This document shows, piece after piece, positions 8,217 to 16,381 of a stretch of DNA of 64,000 bases. The notes under the pieces were generated by a model. It was not told where the DNA came from and made no database searches. It saw nothing but the letters and a program-made list of their open reading frames with translations. The stretch comes from a virus. Position numbers and translations under genes: made by a program. The stretch spans positions 1 through 64,000 of IMG/VR virus record IMGVR_UViG_3300043411_001575. One strand, given 5' to 3'. The stretch's first letter is position 1. Each line of letters starts with the position of its first letter.

Positions 8217-8822
8217 ATGGAAGTATCAAAACAAATAAACTTTCCTCAAAAATTAGAAGTTCAACAGGAAAAAAATAATATCGGTTTACAGTTAAGTAAA
8301 ATAAGTGTTAATGAAGAGTATGCTAAAAAGTGGAACGTTGACCTTAATGATTTCGTTTGCTTAACTAAAAACGGAGAACTAATTAGTAATAATCTTTATC
8401 GAATTGGCGGATTGAATAATCCTAATTTAGAAAAGGATAAATACTTCATGCTTATAAAGCATGTTGAAGCTATATATGATTTCGACTTTATTAAAAAATG
8501 TTATCCAAATAAAAGTAAAAAAGAACTAGAGATAGAAAGAAATCATCTTGACGGTCTATGGTGTATAATTGATAAGAATGGGATTGAAAAAGTAGAGTGT
8601 AAGAAGTTCTCTAGTCCTTATTTAGTAAAAAACAGTTGTATTTATAGTATTGACAGAAATTATTATAATATCGAAACAGGTCAACTATATTGCCAAGCTT
8701 ATACATCAGTACAAAGTAAAGATTTTTTATTCTTAGAAAATAGTTTTGATGCCGACAAATCAAAACGTGGAGTAATGAAAATAAACAAGAAAGATGGAAG
8801 CTATGAATTGTTTCCTGAATAA
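8217..8822 (+). CDS. Hypothetical protein, 201 aa, WG-repeat-like centre
   Basis: The central segment LWCIIDKNGIEKVECKKFSSP resembles a WG beta-hairpin repeat, followed by a second hairpin-like unit with IDRNYYNIETGQLYC. The N-terminal third is predicted mixed alpha/beta. WG repeats usually mediate protein binding. The assignment is by eye and tentative. Confidence 0.55.
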   Translation: MEVSKQINFPQKLEVQQEKNNIGLQLSKISVNEEYAKKWNVDLNDFVCLTKNGELISNNLYRIGGLNNPNLEKDKYFMLIKHVEAIYDFDFIKKCYPNKSKKELEIERNHLDGLWCIIDKNGIEKVECKKFSSPYLVKNSCIYSIDRNYYNIETGQLYCQAYTSVQSKDFLFLENSFDADKSKRGVMKINKKDGSYELFPE

Positions 8823-8848
8823 GTAAAAAAATAAATTAAAGTAATAAT

Positions 8849-9376
8849 ATGGAAAAACTATTTGACGACACATTGTTAATTCAAAATGAACGACCAACTA
8901 AAATAACTAAGCAACAAGAGGAACAGATGTTTATTGATTTAGCAGAAGAAGTTATAAAAAATCAATATACAGATGAGGATGATGTAGATACTATTGTAGA
9001 AGATTTAAAGCAATTATCTTTAAGTGATAGTGGATTTGAGAAAGCAAAAGACTTAGATTCAAATGGAAGCGCAAGTTATAGTTTCGATGGTGACTTCATT
9101 GATTGGCTAGATAATATGGATTACAAAAAAAGACAAATTTTAAATGATAACATTAAGCTGTGGGTGAAGGCACACAATCCAACACCTAAGTTTGAAAAAG
9201 GTCAAAGATTAATTGTTGATTCCTTCTTAAATCACGAAAAAACAAAAGGAACAATAGTTTTTATTACGGGTTTAGATATTGATAGGGCTACTTACCATGT
9301 GGATACAGACCCAAACCGAAATGGTGGAACTGTTATACCTTACGAGAGAGTTGAAAAATGCTGCTTAATAAATTAA
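8849..9376 (+). CDS. Hypothetical acidic protein, 175 aa
   Basis: Strongly acidic first half (EDDVDTIVEDLKQLSLSDSGFEK). The second half has a K-G-Q-R-L-I-V start and a beta-rich tail with a DxDPNRNGG turn, which looks like a small barrel (KOW/Tudor-like). Family unknown. Confidence 0.55.
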   Translation: MEKLFDDTLLIQNERPTKITKQQEEQMFIDLAEEVIKNQYTDEDDVDTIVEDLKQLSLSDSGFEKAKDLDSNGSASYSFDGDFIDWLDNMDYKKRQILNDNIKLWVKAHNPTPKFEKGQRLIVDSFLNHEKTKGTIVFITGLDIDRATYHVDTDPNRNGGTVIPYERVEKCCLIN

Positions 9377-9383
9377 AAAAAAT

Positions 9384-9710
9384 ATGCAATCATTAAACGA
9401 GAATTATTTAAAAGGATTAATAAATGCCACTAGAATTATATTTGAGAAAAATGATTCTATCGATGAGAAAATGCAAGTTAATTGGAGCTTTGATAAGAAT
9501 GGTAAAGACATGAGAGTTATTTGCGAATTCACCGCTTGTATTGATTACAAAGATGTAATAAACGATGAGATGACTCCAAACTACCTAGAAGAAAAACCTT
9601 ATAATGAAAAGGATGGATTTATAGTTAACGAAGACAAGCATGACGAAGAACATTTTGTTGATTACACAAACGCTGTTCTTGAAAGGCTATCTAAAATTAA
9701 ACTGAGTTAA
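9384..9710 (+). CDS. Hypothetical acidic protein, 108 aa
   Basis: Soluble, acidic, no recognised motif. Its TAA shares the A with the next gene's ATG (TAATG), so the two are translationally coupled. Confidence 0.5.
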   Translation: MQSLNENYLKGLINATRIIFEKNDSIDEKMQVNWSFDKNGKDMRVICEFTACIDYKDVINDEMTPNYLEEKPYNEKDGFIVNEDKHDEEHFVDYTNAVLERLSKIKLS

Positions 9711-9838
9711 TGAAAACAACGTGGATAAGATATACTAGAATATTTAAACATTGGATTAAATATTTTCTAACAGGAAACATGATTCACTTCATGGAAATGG
9801 AACATTATTTTTACATGAAAAAATTCAGAACAAAATGA
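9710..9838 (+). CDS. Small basic/aromatic protein, 42 aa
   Basis: ATG at 9710 overlaps the upstream stop (TAATG) and TGA at 9836-9838 overlaps the downstream ATG (ATGA). Sequence starts MKTTWIRYTRIFKHWIKYFL and is rich in Met, His and Tyr; it may be a membrane-surface peptide. A similar basic/Trp-His-rich 36-aa ORF lies at 11099-11209. Confidence 0.5.
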   Translation: MKTTWIRYTRIFKHWIKYFLTGNMIHFMEMEHYFYMKKFRTK

Positions 9839-10041
9839 AAAAACAAGAAGAAAAAGAAGAGCGTTTTAAGGAAATATTAGATGATGCATGCAATATGCAT
9901 ATGCTAAAAAATGTTTTGTATATAAAGAGTAGATTTTCTTTTGAAGAAGGATTTATGTATAGGCAACCTGAAGTAGATAAAAAAGATGAAGAAATAAATA
10001 GGCTGAAACAAGTAATTAAGGATTTAAAAGATGCAAACTAA
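9835..10041 (+). CDS. Hypothetical coiled-coil protein, 68 aa
   Basis: Charged helices at both ends (MKKQEEKEERFKEILDDACN and DEEINRLKQVIKDLKDAN) suggest a short coiled coil. Overlaps its neighbours on both sides. Function unknown. Confidence 0.5.
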   Translation: MKKQEEKEERFKEILDDACNMHMLKNVLYIKSRFSFEEGFMYRQPEVDKKDEEINRLKQVIKDLKDAN

Positions 10042-10321
10042 AATAATTTCAGAAAAAGATTTAGAAGGAAAGCGAATTATAAAGATTTGGGAGCATGAAT
10101 CTTGGGGAAATAGCATATCTTGGAATAAATATGAAGACAGGAGGATATATGGTTTCTTGTATCGCCTACCTAATGAAGGAGATGTAATTATGTCAAAAAT
10201 GGTCTCAGGTAAAATAGGATGCTTCAAAATAAGTAGCATAAAATATTGTAATGACCCTTCCGATATGTTCTTTGCTACAGTGAGTGATTGGGGATATTTG
10301 AGTGATGATGTTAAAATTTAA
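10031..10321 (+). CDS. Hypothetical protein, 96 aa
   Basis: Aromatic-rich N-terminal half (IWEHESWGNSISWNKYEDRR) and a short C-terminal half ending in SDWGYLSDD. No known motif. Its start overlaps the previous gene by 11 nt. Confidence 0.5.
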   Translation: MQTKIISEKDLEGKRIIKIWEHESWGNSISWNKYEDRRIYGFLYRLPNEGDVIMSKMVSGKIGCFKISSIKYCNDPSDMFFATVSDWGYLSDDVKI

Positions 10322-10331
10322 AAACACAAAA

Positions 10332-10586
10332 ATGCAATACAAAGGAAAATTATTTGGTAAAATAGGTGCAAAATATTTCGATACAGGAAAGACTGCTGAT
10401 GATTGGGACGAACTAGAAAAATTCAAAGAAGATTATAAATCATTTGATATTTCTGTTTTATCTAAAAAAGATAATTATTCAGGAGAAAAAATAAAATCAG
10501 TGCTGAATGAAAAACTAGAAGAGCATATTGGACAACCATTAAGAGGTAGTTTAATAGAGTCAATTTTAGATAGTCTAAAAAAATAA
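10332..10586 (+). CDS. Phage protein, YKGKLFGKIGxKYFDTG family
   Basis: Start set at 10332 (MQYKGKLFGKIGAKYFDTGK), since the upstream ATGs at 10302 lie in the previous gene and the YKGKLFGKIG...FDTGKTADDWD opening is a familiar small-phage-protein pattern. The C-terminus is helical. Role unknown. Confidence 0.6.
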   Translation: MQYKGKLFGKIGAKYFDTGKTADDWDELEKFKEDYKSFDISVLSKKDNYSGEKIKSVLNEKLEEHIGQPLRGSLIESILDSLKK

Positions 10587-10591
10587 ATAAA

Positions 10592-10882
10592 ATGGCTAAA
10601 GAGAATACAAATTCAGAAAGATGTTTTGAATTGGAAATAACAAAGGAATTTAATTTATCCGTTAAACCAATAAAGGAACGAGAATGGATTGATGAATTTT
10701 ATTTTAGCGGACGAACAGGCGTTTTAGGAACTCATTGTTTAGAATCTGAATTAACGGAAAAGAAAAAAGAAGTTGTTGATAAGGCAATTGAAAAATTATC
10801 AATCGAATTTAAAGAAGTAAGTTCGAACATCACTAAGCTAATAAACATAATAAACAATGGTTATAGAAGCATTAACGACTGA
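10592..10882 (+). CDS. Hypothetical protein, 96 aa
   Basis: Mixed N-terminal half and helical C-terminal half (SIEFKEVSSNITKLINIINNGY). No recognised domain. Confidence 0.5.
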   Translation: MAKENTNSERCFELEITKEFNLSVKPIKEREWIDEFYFSGRTGVLGTHCLESELTEKKKEVVDKAIEKLSIEFKEVSSNITKLINIINNGYRSIND

Positions 10883-11102
10883 AAAACAGAAAGGTTACAA
10901 CATGGTTTATTGCGTTAATATTCCTAAAATTAATGGTAGGATTAACGCTAACCAACTAAAGTTTGAAATAAAATATTTTGTTTCGAAGCAAGTTACCTGT
11001 AGTAAAATTGAAGTTACTCCTATATTTTGGAAAGATAACAAAGAAATGGTTTCCGTTTCACTTAGTAAAAAATGTAAATATTTATTCATAATAAATAAAT
11101 GA
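10857..11102 (+). CDS. Hypothetical protein, 81 aa
   Basis: Two starts are possible: 10857, overlapping the previous gene by 26 nt, or 10902 (MVYCVNIPKINGR), 20 nt after its stop. The second half is basic with KKCKYLFIINK at the end. No family recognised. Confidence 0.45.
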   Translation: MVIEALTTEKQKGYNMVYCVNIPKINGRINANQLKFEIKYFVSKQVTCSKIEVTPIFWKDNKEMVSVSLSKKCKYLFIINK

Positions 11103-11209
11103 AAAGAATAATTAGAATATTAAAAGTTAAATGGAAAAGGTATTGGCATTGGCATCATCTACAATGGGTCAAGATAGATGAATGGAGTAGAGATAACGGA
11201 TATTATTAA
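11099..11209 (+). CDS. Small Trp/His-rich peptide, 36 aa
   Basis: ATG at 11099 overlaps the end of the previous gene, TAA at 11207-11209. It begins MKRIIRILKVKWKRYWHWHH, strikingly basic and rich in Trp and His, and ends acidic/polar. It fills the gap and uses the same context as its neighbours. Confidence 0.45.
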   Translation: MKRIIRILKVKWKRYWHWHHLQWVKIDEWSRDNGYY

Positions 11210-11214
11210 AAAAC

Positions 11215-11511
11215 ATGAAAACAAAATTATTTTTTAGAGATGACGATGAGTTTTGCCACACTCTAGGTGTACACATAAAACACATGGAAGAAAACGGAAT
11301 CAAAGAAATGGATGTGTTTGAAGCTAAGGTTGAATACGGAACAGGATTTTTCTTCTGCAAAGAATTTTATCAAGTGGGTGAATCAGGAGAAGGTTGCGGA
11401 AAGTTTTGCGATAAGTATATTCCTAACAATGGTAAAAACGGAAAGTGCAAGCATCATGGAAATGTTTATGAGCAAACTGACAAAGTATTAAAAATTAAAA
11501 TTACTGATTGA
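11215..11511 (+). CDS. Cys-rich hypothetical protein, 98 aa
   Basis: The C-terminal half contains CKEF, GCGKFCDKY and GKCKHHGNVY, giving four to five cysteines plus histidines that could bind one or two metal ions. Its TGA overlaps the next gene's ATG (TGATG). Confidence 0.6.
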   Translation: MKTKLFFRDDDEFCHTLGVHIKHMEENGIKEMDVFEAKVEYGTGFFFCKEFYQVGESGEGCGKFCDKYIPNNGKNGKCKHHGNVYEQTDKVLKIKITD

Positions 11512-11885
11512 TGAAAAAAGAAGGTAAAGAAAATAGAGGAGCTAAACGATGCTTCTATCCTGTTTTTGAGATAATCGAAGATAAACTATCGTACAAAGGA
11601 ACATGTTTAAACAAAAATCATGTTTCAAAAGTTATCGGAAATTATTCTGCAAATGTTGGAATGTACTTAAACTTAGAATTAAATAAGTTAGGTAATTTTG
11701 TTGTTGTAGAAATTGAAGCAAAAGATGATGAATTTATTGATTCCAAAACTTCAATGATTAGAGCTTGGAACGAAGCAGAGAGAAGATACAACAGAAGTAA
11801 ATTAAATTTCACTATTGATAAGATGAAGGATTTGAGTGATGAACAAGTAAACCAAATAAGCAAAATATTAAACGATGGAAAATAA
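11511..11885 (+). CDS. Hypothetical protein, 124 aa
   Basis: Start at the ATG at 11511, coupled to the upstream stop; a TTG three bases earlier is the alternative. Central beta-rich segment (KLGNFVVVEIEAKDDEF) and helical C-terminus (DKMKDLSDEQVNQISKILND). Function unknown. Confidence 0.55.
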   Translation: MKKEGKENRGAKRCFYPVFEIIEDKLSYKGTCLNKNHVSKVIGNYSANVGMYLNLELNKLGNFVVVEIEAKDDEFIDSKTSMIRAWNEAERRYNRSKLNFTIDKMKDLSDEQVNQISKILNDGK

Positions 11886-12462
11886 ACCAATTAAAAAAAA
11901 CTATCAAATACCATACGTAGAAAGATTCACTAGTGTTGGGAATAAATTCCCTAGACAAACAACTCTTTTCAATATTCATGGAATTGGAGTATATGTGGAA
12001 CACGAAAAAGGTAATTTACCAACAGAACAAGAAGTTTCAAGGCATTTGATAGGAATAAGCACTCCACGTAGGATGGATATTCAAGCAGAATCGTTAGAAG
12101 AAGCTTTAAAAGAGTTTTTTAGCTATCCTGCATGTAATACAGGATTTAAGAAAAAGGCTCTCGAAATTGCAGATTCAGAAGGTTATCCTGTGATAGAATA
12201 CTCAGGGTGTAAATGGATGTTAAATGATAAAGATATGAGGAAATGCCAAAGATATGCGGATGAAGACAAAGTAGATAATATGTTCTGCATACTTGATGGA
12301 TTAGACGAGCCGCCATGCGATTGCCCAATTTTAAAGCAAAAACAATTGAATGGTTTTCGCTCAGAGACCATAAATATTGGGACTGTTTGGGTTAAAAAAT
12401 TCCAACCAAATGTAATCCAAATGAGTCCTATTAGAGGCGGAATCAGACCTGTAAAATGTTAA
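11875..12462 (+). CDS. Hypothetical protein, 195 aa, Cys-containing
   Basis: Last gene before the next promoter at 12489. Two C-terminal clusters (MRKCQRYAD...NMFC and PPCDCP) could bind metal. The N-terminal part is mixed alpha/beta with an ESLEEALKEFFSYPACN helix. No recognised domain. Confidence 0.55.
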   Translation: MENKPIKKNYQIPYVERFTSVGNKFPRQTTLFNIHGIGVYVEHEKGNLPTEQEVSRHLIGISTPRRMDIQAESLEEALKEFFSYPACNTGFKKKALEIADSEGYPVIEYSGCKWMLNDKDMRKCQRYADEDKVDNMFCILDGLDEPPCDCPILKQKQLNGFRSETINIGTVWVKKFQPNVIQMSPIRGGIRPVKC

Positions 12463-12488
12463 TAACTTTTTTATCATTAATATCATTT

Positions 12489-12528
12489 TTGTTACAATAA
12501 ATTAATTATATTTGCAAAGGTCAAATAC
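12489..12528 (+). promoter_or_regulatory. Promoter with TATATTTG and GGTCAAATAC
   Basis: TATATTTG at 12507-12514 and GGTCAAATAC at 12519-12528 match the 5215 promoter nearly base for base. The nearest TTG, at 12489-12491, leaves only 15 nt, so the -33 element is less certain. It precedes the 12539 gene and the IscB unit. Confidence 0.65.
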
Positions 12529-12538
12529 TGATTAAAAA

Positions 12539-12805
12539 ATGGATTCAAATTCAAATATCACATCTCACCACATTTTAGGCTTTTGGTTTTATGTAACTTG
12601 GGAAAATGAAAGCGTGGGGCGTGACCAATACGGAAGTGTTTGGACTAACAAATCAAACCCTATATGTCTCAATAATGAAATAGTTGACGTTTGCTTAGAT
12701 AGTTACAATTCAATTTACAAAAAAAATTTGAGGAATATAAATTGTGAAAAAACATTTGAAGATAAATCAAATCCACAGCCTAGAAGTCAATCACCCCCAC
12801 TTTAA
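12539..12805 (+). CDS. Hypothetical protein, probably truncated by the IscB element
   Basis: It begins MDSNSNITSHHILGFWFYVT and has a normal-looking body up to about residue 78. The last residues (PRSQSPPL) are read through the left end of the predicted omega-RNA of the IscB unit. The original C-terminus was therefore probably replaced when the element inserted. Family not recognised. Confidence 0.5.
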   Translation: MDSNSNITSHHILGFWFYVTWENESVGRDQYGSVWTNKSNPICLNNEIVDVCLDSYNSIYKKNLRNINCEKTFEDKSNPQPRSQSPPL

Positions 12806-12879
12806 AATGTGTGGGCTTGAATCGTGAGATTCAAGGGTAACAGGTTGATTAGGGGGTAAGTTTTAAATTAAAAAGTAAA
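12787..12879 (+). ncRNA. Predicted omega-RNA scaffold of the IscB unit
   Basis: Directly upstream of iscB. Hairpin 1 pairs CCCAC (12796-12800) with GTGGG (12811-12815). Hairpin 2 is a perfect 8-bp stem, CTTGAATC (12816-12823) with GATTCAAG (12828-12835), closed by a GTGA tetraloop. ACCCCC (12793-12798) can alternatively pair with GGGGGT (12852-12857) as a pseudoknot. IscB proteins are known to use an omega-RNA encoded just 5' of the gene, with the guide at its 5' end, so the guide would come from about 12770-12787. Confidence 0.7.
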
Positions 12880-14217
12880 ATGCAGAAGTTAAGAAAGAGA
12901 AATACATACACACCTACGGATGCTCCACAAGTCCGTAGCAACTGTGATTTGCAATTAAACAAAGAGGAAACTCTTAGTGTTGCAAGTTCAAAAACCTCTC
13001 TTAACATCCCCGAAGTGGATTTATCGAAGCGTACATCGAAACGTAAAGTTGTTGTGTACGTAGTTGGAATTGATGGGAATCCTTTAATGCCTTGCAAACC
13101 TGCTAAAGCTAAAAAGCTACTAAAATCAGGTAAAGCAAAGGTTTTTAAAATGTTCCCATTTACTATCCAATTAAATTTTGAGTGTGAGAATGTAGTGCAA
13201 AATGTTAGTTTAGGAATCGACACGGGCTTTGAAAATATTGGGTTTTCTTGCGTATCAGAAAAAGAAGAATTGATTTCAGGAACAGTGATTTTAGATGGAA
13301 ACACTTCGAGTAGATTGACTGAGAAAAAAATGTACAGAAGAGGTAGAAGAAACAAATTATGGTATCGCAAACCACGTTTTTTAAACAGAAAAAAGAGGTT
13401 AGGAATGTTACCGCCATCAGTTGAAAGAAGGTACAATGCACATCTTAAAATTATTAATTTGTGTAAAAAAGTTTTACCTATTGTGGATGTAAAAATTGAA
13501 GTTGGAAATTTTGATATTCAGAAAATAAATAATCCTGAAATAAGTGGGACAGATTATCAACAGGGCGATATGTACGGATACCAAAATGTTCGAAGTTATT
13601 TAATGTCTCGTGAAAATGGAAAATGTCAATTATGTAAAAAAGAGTTTTCTAAAGGTCAACCTTCGCATATTCACCATATTTTAGAGCGTAGTAAAAAAGG
13701 CTCTGATATGCCGAAAAACTTAGCAATCCTTCACAAAAAATGCCATGAAAAATTACACAAAAAAGGACTTAAATTGTCTGCTCCGAAAACAATGAAAGCA
13801 GAAACTTTTATGTCGAGTATTTCGAAAAGATTTTATTCTGATTTGAAATTTAAAGCAACTTTTGGCTACATAACTTTTGTTGATAGAAATAAATTAGGAC
13901 TTGAAAAAACACATTACAACGATGCTTTTGTGATTGCAAATGGCACGAATCAAGAAAGAATTACCCCTATTAAAATACGTCAAAAACGTAGAAATAACAG
14001 GGCGATTCAGCTTAATAGAAAAGGATTTAAACCTTCTATTCGCAAACAACGTTATCCAATTCAACCAAAAGATTTAATTTGGATTGATGGTGAAAAATTT
14101 ACAGCAAACGGAACGCATAACAACGGAACTCGTGTGATTGTTGAAGGAACGAAAAAAAGTATTTTACTAAAAAAAGTAGATAAAATTTATAACTTTGGTA
14201 CATTTACATTTGAATAA
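12880..14217 (+). CDS. iscB: IscB RNA-guided nuclease (RuvC/HNH)
   Basis: 445 residues. A PLMP-type N-terminal domain (VVGIDGNPLMPCKPAKAKKL, about 61-80) is followed by RuvC-I (LGIDTGFENIGFS, Asp114) and an arginine-rich bridge helix (MYRRGRRNKLWYRKPR, 151-166). Next come RuvC-II (IEVGNFD, Glu207), an HNH module with CQLC, HIHH and KKCHEKLH (249-292), and RuvC-III (THYNDAF, His345/Asp348). All catalytic positions look intact. IscB proteins are ancestors of Cas9 and cut DNA guided by an omega-RNA, which is predicted just upstream. In a phage this may act as a homing-type element or in competition between phages. Confidence 0.9.
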   Translation: MQKLRKRNTYTPTDAPQVRSNCDLQLNKEETLSVASSKTSLNIPEVDLSKRTSKRKVVVYVVGIDGNPLMPCKPAKAKKLLKSGKAKVFKMFPFTIQLNFECENVVQNVSLGIDTGFENIGFSCVSEKEELISGTVILDGNTSSRLTEKKMYRRGRRNKLWYRKPRFLNRKKRLGMLPPSVERRYNAHLKIINLCKKVLPIVDVKIEVGNFDIQKINNPEISGTDYQQGDMYGYQNVRSYLMSRENGKCQLCKKEFSKGQPSHIHHILERSKKGSDMPKNLAILHKKCHEKLHKKGLKLSAPKTMKAETFMSSISKRFYSDLKFKATFGYITFVDRNKLGLEKTHYNDAFVIANGTNQERITPIKIRQKRRNNRAIQLNRKGFKPSIRKQRYPIQPKDLIWIDGEKFTANGTHNNGTRVIVEGTKKSILLKKVDKIYNFGTFTFE

Positions 14218-14323
14218 TATTAACAAAAAAAAGTAGTTGGAATTCATTCAATCGTTTAAAGCAGAATGAGTGGAGTTTTTTACTGAAATATCGCAAACAT
14301 TAAAAATATACTTCAAAAAATAT

Positions 14324-14818
14324 ATGATTTTAAAAAAAATAAATAATGATTGGTACTTATTTGGAGAAGGAACTATAAACAGAGGAGACTTTTTTCATTG
14401 TAGTATTGACGATAAAATATACCGCTCCTCAATACATAGAATAGGTGATGGTTGGTCTCAAACTACAAATAAATTAATTGCATCTAGTGTAAAAAAAGAC
14501 AACTTACCGCTCATTAATTTATCTGAATTAGAATCGAAAATAGAAGCCTTAAAAATAGAGAATTTAGCTTCTCTTTCAGAAGATGAATCTGATAAGATTG
14601 AAAAACGTTTTTGCAAGGAAGCATTAGACAAAAATAAGTGGAGTCATTTGCCTTACACAGTTCAAAGACCTCATCCTATTTTCTTTTGGCAAGAGGTTGA
14701 TTCTGCAATTATGGAATACAGGATTAAACAAAGTAAAATATCTGAAATTGAAAGAACAGAATTTGAAGCTGAATTCGAAATAGAAAATGGATTATTAAAA
14801 ATAATTTCACTTAAATAA
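14324..14818 (+). CDS. Hypothetical protein, 164 aa
   Basis: The frame is open from a GTG at 14270, but the first ATG in a good A-rich context is at 14324 (MILKKINNDWYLFGEGTINR). The N-terminal part contains WYLFGEG and RIGDGWSQ; the C-terminal half is helical and acidic. It lies immediately downstream of the IscB unit, so its upstream sequence may have been replaced by the insertion. Confidence 0.55.
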   Translation: MILKKINNDWYLFGEGTINRGDFFHCSIDDKIYRSSIHRIGDGWSQTTNKLIASSVKKDNLPLINLSELESKIEALKIENLASLSEDESDKIEKRFCKEALDKNKWSHLPYTVQRPHPIFFWQEVDSAIMEYRIKQSKISEIERTEFEAEFEIENGLLKIISLK

Positions 14819-15123
14819 TGAGCAAAAGTAGTGACTATCTATACAGGTGTCTTGACATCATGAAAGCAGACCCAAAGACATCTGAGGAAACTAAGATAAT
14901 TATGTTTGTTGAGTACGCTCGTTTGTGTATTGAAGAATCTAAGTCAAGCGATTGGTATTCAGTAAAAGAACATAGACCAAATGAAAATGGAGTTTATGAA
15001 GTTTATAGGGCGGGTGCGAAGAAGCAACATTATGAAGTTTGGAATAATACAGGATGGGAATATCATAACAACTATATCACACATTGGAGAGAAATTAAAG
15101 CACCTAAAACAAATAAATACTAA
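14818..15123 (+). CDS. DUF551-like phage protein
   Basis: The second half has the DUF551-type pattern DWYSVKEHRPNENGVYEVY ... HWREIKAP, typical of small phage proteins with unknown function. The N-terminal ~40 residues are helical. Coupled to its neighbours with ATG/TAA overlap. Confidence 0.7.
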   Translation: MSKSSDYLYRCLDIMKADPKTSEETKIIMFVEYARLCIEESKSSDWYSVKEHRPNENGVYEVYRAGAKKQHYEVWNNTGWEYHNNYITHWREIKAPKTNKY

Positions 15124-15125
15124 TC

Positions 15126-15401
15126 ATGACTAAAAAGTTAAATAAAACAATAAAGGAACACGGAGCTGTCACACTCGATGAGATGATGGATAAAAACTTC
15201 GGTAAAAAAGGCACTAAAAAACGTGCTAAAGCTGAATTAAAAATTAAAAAAACTAGAGAAAAATTGGAGGAGAAATTATATAGCAATCAGGATATGATTG
15301 ACATGTATAATGATGCTCAGGAACTAGCTTTAAAAAAAGGAAAATACACAGCAATTTCAGGATTCAAAAAAATAATTTCAAAATTTAAAATCAAAAAATA
15401 A
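15126..15401 (+). CDS. Lys-rich hypothetical protein, 91 aa
   Basis: Very basic and mostly helical (KRAKAELKIKKTREKLEEKL), with a basic C-terminus KFKIKK. Likely nucleic-acid- or membrane-associated. The final A of its stop is the first base of the next ATG. Confidence 0.5.
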   Translation: MTKKLNKTIKEHGAVTLDEMMDKNFGKKGTKKRAKAELKIKKTREKLEEKLYSNQDMIDMYNDAQELALKKGKYTAISGFKKIISKFKIKK

Positions 15402-15781
15402 TGAAGAAAATTTTATTAATAACCCTATTAATCCTTTCTTTTAAGGTTAAATCTCAGGTTTCTTTTAGCTGTACGCATCGTGAAATTTGCTATTGGAATG
15501 AAAAATCACAACAATTTGAAGAGTGTTATAAATACAAAGAGAGTAGTCTTTTTGAATTTAATAAATCTGAAACAATGTTCTATCATACCATAGAGAACAT
15601 GACCTCCACTTATTATGTGAAGTCAAAAGAATATGATGCTCTTAAAAACATTTGGACATATAATGTAGTTAGTGATGTTGGTAATTATTACATCTGTTTT
15701 GTACATCCTGACGCTAACATGATAAAGATGTTAGGAATGGATAATGTTCTTAGTATGTTCTATATTAAGTCTGCTTTTTAA
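15401..15781 (+). CDS. Secreted/periplasmic hypothetical protein
   Basis: A clear Sec signal peptide of Bacteroidota type (MKKILLITLLILSFKVKSQ) with predicted cleavage near residue 18. The mature part has cysteines at CTHREICYW and ECYKY that could form disulfides. It heads a small envelope-related group with the LemA-like and large membrane proteins downstream. Confidence 0.65.
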   Translation: MKKILLITLLILSFKVKSQVSFSCTHREICYWNEKSQQFEECYKYKESSLFEFNKSETMFYHTIENMTSTYYVKSKEYDALKNIWTYNVVSDVGNYYICFVHPDANMIKMLGMDNVLSMFYIKSAF

Positions 15782-15820
15782 AAAAATAAAATAAATAACA
15801 TAAAACAAAAAAACAAAAAC

Positions 15821-16378
15821 ATGAAAAAAATCGTAGCACTAGGAGTATCAGCAGTAGTATTATTACTTTTGATTATCGGAATTTCAATGAATTTCTCAAC
15901 TCAAAATAAAGAGATTGATTTACGAACGCAAACAGAGGCACAAAACAAAAAGTGCGAAGCTTATTTCGATAAGATGTGGAAAATCTTAAAACAGAAGGCA
16001 GGAGTTACCGACCAATACAAAGAAGCTTTTAAAGATATTTACCCTAAATTGATTGAAGGCAGATACTCTAAGGGAGATGGCTCACTAATGAAATGGGTAA
16101 CAGAAAGCAATCCTACATTCGATGCATCTATGTATAAAGACCTTATGAAATCAATAGAAATTGAACGTACAGGATTTTTTAATGAACAAGCTATGTTAAT
16201 CGATTTACAACGTGAACACGCTGCATACATTAAAAAAGCACCTAATCGTTGGTTCTTAGATTCAAACTTAAAACCCGTTGAAATTAAAGTTATCACATCC
16301 GAAGCAACAAAGGAAACATACGCTACAGGAGAAGAAAATGATATTGAATTATTTGAAAAAGATACTACTAAAAAATAA
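15821..16378 (+). CDS. LemA-like membrane-anchored protein
   Basis: An N-terminal membrane anchor (residues 4-26, VALGVSAVVLLLLIIGISMNF) is followed by a helical region typical of LemA-like phage proteins (CEAYFDKMWKILKQKAGVTDQYKEAF) and a conserved RWFLDSNLKPV segment near the end. It sits directly before a large multi-pass protein. LemA-family function is unknown. Confidence 0.7.
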   Translation: MKKIVALGVSAVVLLLLIIGISMNFSTQNKEIDLRTQTEAQNKKCEAYFDKMWKILKQKAGVTDQYKEAFKDIYPKLIEGRYSKGDGSLMKWVTESNPTFDASMYKDLMKSIEIERTGFFNEQAMLIDLQREHAAYIKKAPNRWFLDSNLKPVEIKVITSEATKETYATGEENDIELFEKDTTKK

Positions 16379-16381
16379 AAT

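Larger units (their letters stand above)
12787..14270 (+). mobile_element. IscB-omegaRNA element (IS200/IS605-like, non-autonomous)
   Basis: The unit consists of the omega-RNA and iscB and has no TnpA transposase. The upstream gene ends abruptly inside the left end. Downstream, 14217-14270 is non-coding and contains a CATTC...GAATG inverted repeat (around 14245-14269). Exact ends are uncertain because no target duplication or empty site is visible. Confidence 0.55.

Noticed and set aside
12849-13441. Minus-strand ORFs opposite iscB
   Set aside because: They are shadows of the IscB frame, rich in Phe, Leu and Ser as expected for antisense of an AT-rich gene.
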